Of a stretch of 64,000 nucleotides of DNA, positions 45,001 through 55,195 are shown piece after piece. The stretch comes from Manihot esculenta (taxonomy: Eukaryota; Streptophyta; Magnoliopsida; Malpighiales; Euphorbiaceae). Within the stretch, counting starts at the first letter, position 1, and each line of letters starts with the position of its first letter. The position numbers were made by a program, and so were the translations under genes. Location of the stretch: the NCBI RefSeq assembly GCF_001659605.2, contig NC_035174.2, forward strand, positions 746,389-810,388, written 5' to 3'. The notes under the pieces are model-generated. The model was not told the origin of the DNA and made no database searches. It saw only the letters and a program-made list of their open reading frames with translations.

Positions 45001-47359
45001 TAGTCAACAAGTTGCCAAGGAACGTCCTTGGAGTTTTTTTTACTTTTCAACTGTTGACTGCATTAAGACTTAGAGAAATCTAATTCTAACATTGCCAACC
45101 GCGTGGTCAAGTTTAGATTATGCAACCAAGTGTGCTTGTGTTCAAACAATCTAAGCAATTACGGACCTAAATTATTTAAACGAACAATTTATCATTTATG
45201 CAATAAAAAGCAACAGGTCTTAATTGATTCTAATAGCAAAGCAATAATAGCATGAAGAACAAGTTGCATAAATATTAAAAAATAGAAGCTTAACAATGGA
45301 GTTTTAAATCTCCCAATTCATCACAAAACTGAAATTTTCCAATTTCAACTAGAAAATAAGGTGTTTAGCCACTCATGGTGGACAAAAATACACAAAAAGA
45401 GAAAGAAGAAAGGTAGAAAGGAGGCTGTTGCGTTGCTGCTGAGGTTCTGCAGAAAATCCAACTCCCCTTGCTGGTTTTGGTGGTGTCCCTTTTATAGGTG
45501 GAGAGTCTTAATTCAATTAGGACTTGGAATCCTACTTTAACTTGTTCTGTTGATGGACTTTTAATTCCTTCTTCCTTTTGTATTTTATAATGAATAAAAT
45601 TTCTTTGACGAAAGATTTTCTTTGACGAAAGATTTTCTTTGACGAAAGATTTTCTTTGATGTGGCTTTTGGAGTTGTTATAGAATTGATCTCGTAGTGTT
45701 TGAAGTAAGATAGGACTCCAACACTTTTGAAATTCTGATTTTTCCTTTTTCCCGCGCTTCTGTCCTTATCTGCGTCAGTTTGATTTGGACAGTTGATTTG
45801 CCCAAATCATTTCTGCAAGTCAGTCCCAGATTTCTGCTTCAGCTTTCTGCGAGTGATTTAGCCAAATCACTTTGACCCAATCAATTGTCCAGCTTTTTCT
45901 GCACTTTTTCTTCAAATTTCCAGTTTTCTCATTTTCTGTAAAATTATCATAAAAACATAGATTAGACTAGAAAATTGTGTATTTAAACAGTAATAAAGAT
46001 AATAAAAATCTGGCTAAATTATGCTTAATCAGTAGCACATTAAACTCCGAAACCGATATGGACGTATCTATTCCAAACTCTATTATAATATCTAAACCTG
46101 CCCTAATAGGGTTCTTTTGGATTAGGTGCTAGCAAAAACCCAATCCATTGCCATCCCTAACTAAGATGATGCTTGAGTTTTGTTGTCCGAAAACCAGCAA
46201 AAAATTGCCATCAACCTTTTGTATCTGAGTACATGTATCTTTTACAACACGAGCGTTTTTTATATCTAAATATAAAACTGCTTCTTTTAATTATTTGTAT
46301 GGTATATGGATAGTTTCTTTTAATCAAATGATGCTATTCTTGTCTGATAATGTCATGTATGAGTGCATTACAAGCTTATTGTTTTGTCGAACAGCTTCAA
46401 GACATCCTGGGCAAAGGTTTTCTATCACTCCCTATATCTCACCCAGGCTTACTCCAACGGGAACTCCAAAAATCATTTCTACAAGTGTCTCCTAGAGGTT
46501 TTTCTGCGGTTGGATCTACTCAGAAAACTTCTGGCATGACATCTCCTACAAAACCTCATGAGAGACGGACTACACTTTCTTCATGGTACCCGGCTAGCCA
46601 GCAGTCATCAGCAGCAAACTCTCCTCCCCGTAGACGATCATTGCCAGGTGCGCTGAAGCATTATATATATATATATAGAAATATATAAATTGTATAATGA
46701 TTTCACAATTATGCACTTGTAAAAATTGTCATTGGGCTTTTTGCAATCTATCTAGACATTTGCTACAGTTGTTTTTTAGTGCAGGTCTGTTTCAGTGGCT
46801 CAATCTGTTATGGTCAATTGAGTCTTAAGGAATTTTACATGGCTTTCATCCATACTTTAAATGTTACTTTCCCTTTCCATCTTACATAATTTTCTTATAT
46901 TCTGGAAAATTCTTTAGCATGCAATCCACAAATTGATGGAAAGGAGTTCTTCCGCCAGGCAAGGTTAGTGTTCTAATATTAGTGTGCATGTGTTCAGTGA
47001 CTAATATATATATATATCTAGAGTTTTTTGGAAGTTCCTGTTGACTGTTCTGGCAATATTTGCAATTCAGGAGTCGCCTATCATATGAACAGTTCAGTGC
47101 ATTTCTGGCTAACATCAGGGAACTAAATGCTCAAAAGCAAACTCGAGAAGTGGGTGCTGAATTCTTAACAAAGAGTATATGTTTCAAATATTATTCATTG
47201 ATGTGTCGTGTCTCACGCTCCATTTTTTCCTGAATTACTTCTGTTTTCTCAATGTTTACTTTTCAGGAAACCTTAAGGAAAGCGGAAGAGATATTTGGGA
47301 TGGATAACAAAGATCTTTACTTATTGTTCCAGGGATTGCTTAATCGCAACAGTCATTAG
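42010..47359 (+). CDS. Coiled-coil protein of At4g15545 / NAI2-interacting protein type, 9 exons, with apparent frameshift
   Basis: Exons 42010-42300, 42900-42968, 43292-43345, 43492-43555, 43811-43885, 46395-46647, 46918-46963, 47071-47149 and 47267-47359 have GT-AG borders and compatible phases. Starting MSQHGSTHSGGGPDF, the conserved N-terminus has LPDDILAVIPTDPYDQLDLA and KLTSMAIASRVLNLEAETDR, leading into a coiled coil (to about residue 140). A Ser/Pro/Thr-rich middle follows (SPRLTPTGTPKI). The conserved C-terminus has DGKEFFRQARSRLSYEQFSA and ETLRKAEEIFGMDNKDLYLL. As I recall, Arabidopsis relatives interact with NAI2 and help form ER bodies. Exon 6 holds a frame break: SVS then TAG at 46493-46495, while conserved coding continues two bases out of frame (SPRGFSAVGSTQK). 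With the break bridged the product would be about 341 aa; as written it stops early. Confidence 0.88.
44592..46031. mobile_element. Solo LTR, family B (1440 bp, 5-bp TSD), in intron 5
   Basis: TGATAGCGGTTGTCGAAGCC at the start and AAATTATGCTTAATCA at the end give TG...CA. A perfect GTAGC duplication flanks it (44587-44591 and 46032-46036). There is no coding domain. It contains the TAGGATCGAACCACATGGAT block often seen near the start of this widespread plant LTR type, and an 18-bp tandem repeat at 45596-45660. A fragment of the same family lies at 25640-25752. Confidence 0.88.
45596..45660. repeat. 18-bp tandem repeat (TTTCTTTGACGAAAGATT), about 3.5 copies
   Basis: Three nearly exact copies plus a partial one. 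The unit contains the inverted pair TCTTTGACGAAAGA. It lies inside the family B solo LTR. Confidence 0.9.
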
Positions 47360-50300
47360 GTCCTAAACTATGTCCAGTTTAGATAAAGCACTTGGGTAGG
47401 CTTACTCCTATTATCTGTTCCTGTTGTTGTGTGGTGAGATGTCGTGGTACTGCCAATCTGTCCGCATTAAATTTTACTGGGCTGTCAGCCTGTCACTCCA
47501 TCTCACATGGGCCTTTGGATGATGATGTATGGATCTATTGAACTTCTCATGAACTTTATAGTGTCAAATTAGATTTGCATCAGGACCTGATTTCAGGCTC
47601 TGACTTCGCATTCAGCAGTGATCTACTGTGGATAGCCACAAATTGTTGGCTTGAACACCGTCTTTCTTCTTTGATTAAAAAAAAAAAATCACCGACTTTC
47701 TTTGGCTTCAGTTACCTATTGAGTGGATCTATATTTTTTATTGATTTATTTATTCTTTTAAAATATTTCTTTGAAACAGAGTTCTGAAATGAAATTAATT
47801 TATTTGGTGAAGGTTTGTGGTAGATTCTATTGATTTTTTCTCATTAACAACCCTTACTTCACAGGTTGTGCATCAAACTTGGTCCAACATTCTGCCTATA
47901 ACAAGAGCACGCCTTGTGATAAAATCTCGAAGATGTAATATATTGTTGGCGATCAAGGTAAGTGGTTTATGTTTTTAAATCTAGAATTTTAAGCTTCATT
48001 TCCTTCGTATATGCAGGTATGTTTTATAAATAAATGCCTGCTTTTATATATACATATAAACTATCAGTTGTTGCTGATATTTGCCAGATTTTGATATTTT
48101 TAATTTGAAACTGAATGAGTTATTTTCTTCAATACATTATTATCTTCGCTCTCTCCCTCAAGCCTTTATTATTGCTTGATAGTTGATGGTTTACCTGTCA
48201 ACATAAATTGATCAACAAAAATAGAAAGAAAACAAAGTTTGAATGTTCTCCTTTTGTTTAATGAGTGGTATTAAAGAATGGTGCATGTGCTAATTATTTC
48301 TAATAAATCTTCATAAGTAAACAATTGCGCAAAAACAAAGCAAGCCTTATATATGTTTGTTAATCAGATATTTGTATCATCATTAATTATTATCTGTTTC
48401 TATCTTGTGGCTATTTACCTCGATAATGTGTGGTAACGCAAAATCGTGGATACTTTTTCCAAGACAAAATCTTTTGTGGGTTAGTCAAATATTTGAGCAG
48501 AGTTGTACAAGAAAAAGCAATCTCATAATGAGGGGGGCATTGCCTTCCTGATTGCATGAAAGGGAAGCGAACATGTATAAGAAAAGCATGACATATCTTT
48601 GAACAAAGGTCCCCAACTTGCTAAGAGAAAACAAAAAGCAGTGTCCTTTATAGATCAAGAATATTTGTAGAGAAAATAATTTTAATAATAAAAGAAATAG
48701 GAAAGGTGTTGTATAGTGGTCTTATATGCTCTCTTCAAATCAGCTTAGATTCACTTCCAGGCAACATGCACCAACATGAGTTTGTTGGACCATCAACTAC
48801 CACTCCGAACAAGATAGAAAAGTGATCAGATGGAATTGTGCGAGATCATTTTGTTGGTAATTATCCCCATATTTTTTTCTACATCTACCCTTTTCTTTAC
48901 CTTAGCGTTATATTCCCATACATCAGAGTTCTGATGAGCACTTCTCTTTTCTTTCTTTTTCTTTCAAACTTGGGAACTTCTTTTCAGATATGGCATAAAA
49001 CTAGAGAATAAAAACAAACGGGTACATTGGTTGGCTCTGCATGTGCAAATGAAAGAATCATATATATACGTCTCTGTGAAATAATTTCTGAATGAGAACT
49101 TTTTTTCTGTCTAATAATATAGTGGTAAAATAACTAATATAATGGGTTATGGTTGGTGAATCTTTTATTCATAAAAATTAATAATAGCTAAGATGTGTTT
49201 TGAACGATGCATAATATCCGATACAACAATGCAACATTAATGCTATATGTTTGAGAGTCGCCCTGAAGAGCCCCTCTTCAATATTTGATACTCTTAAATA
49301 TTTATTTTATGCAATAAGAAATTACAGAGAGTTTTGAAAAGCCAAAAAAGAAAAAAAAAAAAAAAAAAGGAGAGAGAGAAACAGCATAAGAAACACAAAT
49401 AAGGCAGTAGGTTTATGTTCCAATAAAGCAGCCATTAATTCTTAGCTTCCATGAATTTCCAGTTGGCCTACGTTTAGCTCTGCATCTTAATGCCCTCTGA
49501 TATGTCGACAAGTTGAATGGGAAAAGAAAAAGATATAAAGGAAATAAAAAATAAGTTAATTAAGAACCATTACTGACACAAGTGGGAATGAATTAATCCC
49601 TGACTTGCCGGCTGAAATGGTTGATTGGATATTGAAGAGAAGTGGAAATCAGAGGCACCTGATGCTATGCACTGTCTAACCATGATCTTCATCTCTCATT
49701 CTATCTGAATTTTGCTTTTTGTGGCAAATAGATTGGGAATAGATAGAAACTTTGAGCTTGAAGCAACCCACATGATAAAGACTGCCTTTTTTTAAGGGTA
49801 TAATTGGTATAAGTATTATCATTTATAATATTTTACTGGCGTCCTCCAATAAAATAAAATAATGACCCACCATCACACTTAATATATATATATTTTTTCC
49901 AATTCAAATTAAAAATAGCTTCTTGCAAAAGTTTCAAAAATATAACTTTTCTCAAAACCAGCTTTTTTTGACATGAGATAATCATAAAGTGAAAATTTGA
50001 GTGTACATTACCAAACAGGGCGATTTTAATGTTCCCATTTTGCCCTTTTTATTTATCTTAGTGCTTGTTGATACTTTGCAAGTAAAGATAAGAAAACCCA
50101 GGAATCTTTTTTTCCAAGATAACAAAAGATTGTGCAAGATGTATTGATACCTCTTTCAAAGAAAACTTATATAGCTTCCTGTATATATGAAATTGGAATA
50201 ATATCAGCAAAACTTTTCAATCCAACTACATCTGGATGAGCATAAAATTGAAACCAAGCAATGATGATAGCCAACAATGATTTTTTTTTTCTTTCTTTTT

Positions 50301-50975
50301 TCTTTTTTAATCTGTTCAAGTAGATTTACACCTCAATATTCAAGCTACTAAGAAGTAACAAGGGCGCATGGAGGATCAATTGTCGTCAAGCACAAATTAC
50401 AAAGAAACAAAACCTTTCATTAAAGCTCATGGAAAATCATCAAGAATCTCTTTAAACATACATATGATTAAGAGAACATATTCCATTAATGAAGAAAAAG
50501 AGAGTGTGTGTCATATCTTGGCAGGCTTAATTTGACCAAACTTCCAAGGAATCATCCTTTGGGAAAACAAGAGGAAAGGCAAGGGTGTGTGAAGCAGTCG
50601 CCTCAACATCTCCTCAAGGAAGATATTGATATTAAGCTATAGACAGGGTATATTTGGCCTTTCAATTGTATGGCCAATGGGGATGGACATGGTGATGGTA
50701 TGGCTATGAGAAGAAGAAGAGTAACAATTAAACCCCAAAATTGGGAGATATTTGATACTGAGGTTGCAAATCTAACAAGCCCATGTGTTAGATTCTTGGG
50801 CTATAAGTAGGGTATTCTTTATTAGTAATCGTACTTTATGCTGCGTTCAGCTTTCAACGTATGAGAATACTAATCACATGAGCCCCTCTACTATATACTC
50901 TCCTCCCTTATCTCTGTCACTTCACCTTTTCCCTCTCACTTGCATCGGTTCACATTATATATTGAAAAAAATTAC
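47360..50975. other. Long intergenic region, no gene recognised
   Basis: 47360-47880 is probably 3' UTR and flank of the coiled-coil gene. The rest is AT-rich with homopolymers (for example near 49350 and 50281). Less AT-rich patches lie at 48700-48840 and 50500-50720, with no frame of any length. Nothing RNA-like was recognised. Confidence 0.55.
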
Positions 50976-51300
50976 TGTTTAATTCTTATATTATAAAAAA
51001 ATTTATCAATTATTTTTTTAATTTCAAAAAAATATTAATTAATTTTTTTATTAATTTTCACATTAAAATATTACAGAAAAATTTTAAATACTTCTAATAT
51101 AAATAGACTAATTAATAAATTTTTTATAAAATTAAGAAATTAATTAATAAAATTTTAAATTATATAAATTAAATAATAAAATATTTAATAATTAAAAATA
51201 ATAAAAATACTGACAATTATTTTTTAAAATTAATATAAAAAATATTTTAATATATTTTTTAAAATAAAAAAATTAACTAATAAATTTTTCATAAACTACA
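50976..51300. repeat. AT-rich MITE-like inverted repeat (about 325 bp)
   Basis: The left end (TTATAAAAAAATTTATCAAT then TATTTTTTTAATTTC) matches the reverse complement of the right end (TTATGAAAAATTTATTAGTT then AATTTTTTTATTTTA). The centre is non-coding and nearly pure A/T. Boundaries are approximate. Confidence 0.5.
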
Positions 51301-51770
51301 CTTTCTTTTTCATTTAAGAATAACTTCAACATTACTAAATTAAATTCTTAAGTTAGCTATTAGTAATAGTGACTATTACCTAAATTTGCATAACCCTGGA
51401 TGGAACTTTTTAAATATATGGTTGATTTTTTTTAAGGAAAAAGGTTTGAACCCTTAATTTTATAAATTAAAGGATTAATATTTAGGGAAATGAATACTAC
51501 AGTATAATCACAAGTAAAAATTCTACATTTTAACTACGTCCAAGCGGTGAGATCGGATGTCTTCTCCTATTGAGTTTAAGTTTAAATATGCAGTACCTTT
51601 TATTTGTTGAAAAATAAGTTAAAAAGATAATACAGTAAAATTAGACATGAACACCTACACTTGCTATTTATGTCTTTATCAATGCCTCTTTTTTGTTGCT
51701 GGCTCAGTTTTCGCCTACAACAACTTGCATGCCTAAAGCTTTTATACTTGCATTCCTTGCATTCATATTC
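51301..51770. other. Upstream flank of the CCT-motif gene
   Basis: AT-rich sequence without coding potential, leading to the promoter repeats at 51771. Confidence 0.5.
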
Positions 51771-51809
<39 letters not shown>

Positions 51810-51811
51810 GC
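51771..51811 (+). promoter_or_regulatory. (CT)n-(TA)n tract at the CCT gene promoter
   Basis: A CT run (about 51771-51787) passes directly into a TA run (about 51788-51810), 85-120 bp before the start codon. The TA run could serve as the TATA element and the CT run as a Y-patch-like or GA/CT promoter element. Both are also length-variable microsatellites. Confidence 0.5.
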
Positions 51812-51894
51812 TAAGTCTCAAAGACAAATTAAGTGGCAAAGTGGCCGGGGCAGATAGAGAAACCACCTTCTACGACTCTCTCTTTCTATCCTCA

Positions 51895-53014
51895 ATGGCT
51901 TCCATCCCTCATTTCTACTCGGATTATCAGTTTTCTCCTCAAGAATTCTCAGATATTACGTCGATGATTGCTCAACAACATTCTATGTTGGGCCATGAGC
52001 TCAACGTCCTTCCCTTTTTGTATGATAATAATGGGGGTCTTGAGGGTTTTCAGGTAGACTCCGATATCTTATCGCGTGTTCCAATGATGACGACAACCAC
52101 CACTACAGCCACCTCATTCCCTGAGCAACTTGGGTTTTCTGAGGTTGTTGTGCCTTCATTGCTGGACTACAGAATGGGTTTTAGTGACATTCCCAACATT
52201 CAAAACTTTGGAGGCGGATTTCAGTATTCAGATGCCTGCGAATGTGGAGAGAGTTGTTCCGGTTTTGTGCCTAGTTTCAAGTCTGTTTGTCCTAATTCTA
52301 GAGAAAATTGGGTATATATGTTGCTTCAATCCTATATTCCATCTTACATGTAAAGATTTATGTGCATAAATATTGTATACATATAATTTTGGTTCTAATA
52401 ATTAATTTCTGAATTTTGGTACAGGGTATTCAATGCAATCAAATGCCAGCCATGGAACACACCAACATGAAGGTTGGCCGATATACAGCGGAAGAAAGGA
52501 AGGATAGAATTCTAAGGTACTTGAAGAAGAGAAACCAAAGAAACTTCAATAAGACCATCAAGGTCTCTCTCTCTCTCTCCATTTCACTCGATGTTTTCAT
52601 TTTTCCTTCCAATTCATATTTAGCCCTTCTACAATATTGCATTTACCTTACCATTGCTGTATATATGTATATGGTACACAGTATGCTTGTCGGAAAACTC
52701 TAGCTGACCGAAGAGTTCGTGTCCGGGGAAGATTTGCCAGAAATAATGAATTATGTGAAGACGAAAAGATTGACAATCCTCTCCAAGAAAAAGAATCATA
52801 TAGCAATGATACCCTCGAGGTATATACTCATTCCATAATCAAAACCTATATTACTAAATTAAACTTAAGAATTCATAATTTTAGAAATTTTTTCTCCACT
52901 CTTACCTCTAAATCTTTTTATGCTTTTCTTTCGCAGATGAAGAATGATGATGATGATGATTGGCTGCAAGAAGCTGTAGCAAGTCTAATGTATGTACCAT
53001 ATATAGCTGGATGA
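51895..53014 (+). CDS. CCT-motif family (CMF) transcription regulator, 4 exons, 256 aa
   Basis: Exons 51895-52311, 52425-52562, 52682-52819 and 52937-53014 are all phase 0 with GT-AG borders. The start MASIPHFYSDYQFSPQEFSD is followed by an acidic/hydrophobic region and a Thr run (TTTTTTATS). A Cys cluster (DACECGESCSGF) sits at about residues 115-130. The CCT domain spans about residues 158-203 and crosses the exon 2/3 border: RYTAEERKDRILRYLKKRNQ, then RNFNKTIKYACRKTLADRRV, then RVRGRFARN. The C-terminus is DDDDDWLQEAVASLMYVPYI. There is no B-box zinc finger or response-regulator domain, so it is a CMF protein rather than CONSTANS or PRR. CCT proteins bind DNA or NF-Y partners in the nucleus; the target process is not evident from sequence. 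Confidence 0.93.
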
Positions 53015-53065
53015 CTTAAATAATGAATTGTGTGGAGAATGAACAGAGATGGAAAGAAGACTGTT

Positions 53066-53068
<3 letters not shown>

Positions 53069-53102
<34 letters not shown>
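53069..53102. repeat. Dinucleotide microsatellite (AT)17
   Basis: Perfect AT run, about 55 bp after the CCT gene stop codon, so probably in its 3' UTR. Confidence 0.95.
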
Positions 53103-53106
<4 letters not shown>

Positions 53107-53118
53107 TGGGTGGATGGA

Positions 53119-53160
53119 CATGCACATGCACATGCACATGCACATGCACATGCACATGCA
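53119..53160. repeat. Hexanucleotide microsatellite (CATGCA)7
   Basis: Seven copies of CATGCA in the 3' flank of the CCT gene, 16 bp after the AT run. Each unit contains the palindrome TGCATG/CATGCA, the RY-type core bound by B3-domain factors. The repetition alone can explain it. Confidence 0.95.
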
Positions 53161-54032
53161 TGCTCTAACCAATCTAATTAGGTAGAGAGAGAGATGACAA
53201 GTTGGGTGTTAATGTCATCTTAACATCATTTTCATGTTGGTTGTTTTCGGTCCCAAAAGAGGAAAAGATTCACCACCTTACTGTCATATGATAATCTCCA
53301 TCTTCTTTTTCATTTTAGCAATGACATGGAAGCTTTGGAAACAACTGTGTACGTTGTAATTAGTGTTGTAGTTGATCAGCATATATTGACTCAGGATTTT
53401 TAATGTGCATGCCCAATTCAATTTCATTTAATTTAGCTCTAACTATATTTGATTGGTTAAAAATATTATTTTAATTCAAATCATTTCATAAGGATACAAG
53501 AAAAAAAAATTGAAAACCATATAACTTGGAATCTTTCTGCATGTGGTAGGTCTATATATACTTGTAGTTAAAAGAGAATTTGACATTATAATCGATTTAG
53601 TCATTTTTTTCAAAATATTTTTAATAAATACCTCTTCGTGATTTATGTTATGTGGGTAAATTTCATCCTCCCTTATTAGTTAACCTCATTAAATTTTTTA
53701 AATTTTAATTTATCACAAAAAACTAAATTTTAGTTTATTAATAATAAAATTTATTAAAATAAATACTAAAAACATATTAAATTTAGCAATGAATTTTACT
53801 TTTAAAAATATGAAATTTGTTACTATAAATTTATATTAATAATATAAAATTATTATATATTACTACTATAGTAAATTTTTTTTATCAATGAATACAATTT
53901 TCTTTGTGTTTATTTTTTTATAAATTATTAATAATAATTATTTATATTATCGCTGTGTATTGATTTTTATAATGGCAAAATTACTATTATTATAAAATTT
54001 TTTAAAATTAATGATTAGAAAAATTCCATCCT
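53161..54032. other. AT-rich intergenic, no gene
   Basis: 3' flank of the CCT gene, then very AT-rich sequence from 53440. No coding sequence is seen. Confidence 0.55.
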
Positions 54033-55195
54033 TTTTCCATTTTTTAATTGCACCTTAATTTTTTTTATGATTTATCAACTAAATTCTATATTTTTATATT
54101 TATTTCAATTACATTCTCCATTAAATTTTTTAATTAAAAACTAATAAAATTATCATATTATTTAATATGTTATTGTCACGTCATTCTACTACATCAAAGC
54201 AAAATTTAAGTATAATTGATTGCAACTTAATAGATCGGATTTAATTGATAATTTTTAAAATTTGAAGTGTAACTATAAACTTTTTTAAAGATTAGAATTT
54301 TTTTTATTATTTCTCTTACAATTAAAATTAATAATATTAAAAAATAATTTTTAGTATTATTATAAATTTTTTAATTTTATTAATGATTTAGTATATTAAT
54401 TTTATTTTAATTTAATTATAATTAAATCATACTAATAATTTAAAAAAAATGCATAAATAACGATATAGTTGAAAGTAAAAAGCATAAATAACGATATAGT
54501 TGAAAGTAAAAAAATATTATTTTAAAAAATAATATAACTATTTTATTATTTTATATTCTTAAAATAAATTATATTAAATATAATTTTAAATCAATTTTAT
54601 ATTTCACTGGTTCTAAGCAATTCATTATATTCACTCTCTTCACACCTATTATCATCTCACTTTTTTGCAAATCTAGTTAATTAGAGTATAATTTTATTTT
54701 TCAATCATATTATATATTATAAAATATAATTAATATATATTATTGATTATATATATTTTTTTAAATTATGAAGATAATTAATACGGATACAAAAAAATTA
54801 GGTTGTGAATTAATTTGGATTAAATTAAAATAGTACATCTTGATAAAATTAAGAAATTTATAATAATAATAATAATAATCATGTGAATTATTTTTTTAAT
54901 ATTATAAATTTTAATTTTAAGAAAAATATTTAAAAAAATCTTAATTTTTAAAAAATTTTACGATTACACTGTAAACTTTAAAAATTTACTAATTAAATTC
55001 TGACGTTGTAAGCAATAACCAATTGTATTTGGATTTTGCTGATGTGGCAGAGTGATGTACTAATAACATGATAAATTTATGGCAATTTCATTAGATTTTA
55101 ATGAAAAATTTAATAATAAGGTGTAATTAAAATAAATATAAAAATGTGAAATTTAATTGATAAATTATAAAAAAAAAGAGTGCACTTGAAAAAAT
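54033..55195. mobile_element. Non-autonomous element with long imperfect inverted termini (about 280 bp each)
   Basis: 54033-54320 (CATTTTTTAATTGCACCTTA...TCATTCTACTACATC) is an imperfect inverted copy of 54895-55195, whose reverse complement reads CATTTTTTCAAGTGCACTC...TCACTCTGCCACATC. The spacer is about 570 bp and non-coding. The long TIR and lack of a gene suggest a decayed MULE-type element. The target-site duplication is not resolvable. Confidence 0.6.
54451..54512. repeat. Perfect 31-bp tandem duplication
   Basis: GCATAAATAACGATATAGTT then GAAAGTAAAAA occurs at 54451-54481 and again at 54482-54512 without a mismatch. It lies in the spacer of the inverted-terminus element. Confidence 0.95.

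Larger units (their letters stand above)
44217..46163. mobile_element. Possible hAT-type MITE split by the solo LTR
   Basis: Outside the solo LTR, the right flank ends CCCAATCCATTGCCATCCCTAA. Read as reverse complement this begins TTAGGGATGGCAATGG, a terminus familiar from plant hAT MITEs. The left flank has the related ATGGCGATGGGCAGAAAACC near 44220. No clean 8-bp duplication was found. Confidence 0.35.
43886..46394 (+). other. Intron 5 of the coiled-coil gene, enlarged by insertions
   Basis: A 2.5-kb intron between exon 5 (donor GATG/GTATTG) and exon 6 (acceptor CGAACAG). It holds the family B solo LTR and surrounding MITE-like sequence. Most other introns of the gene are a few hundred bp or less. 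Confidence 0.85.

Noticed and set aside
52918..53172. Minus-strand frame with MCMCMCMCM and IYIYIYI
   Set aside because: Direct translation of the CATGCA and AT microsatellites.
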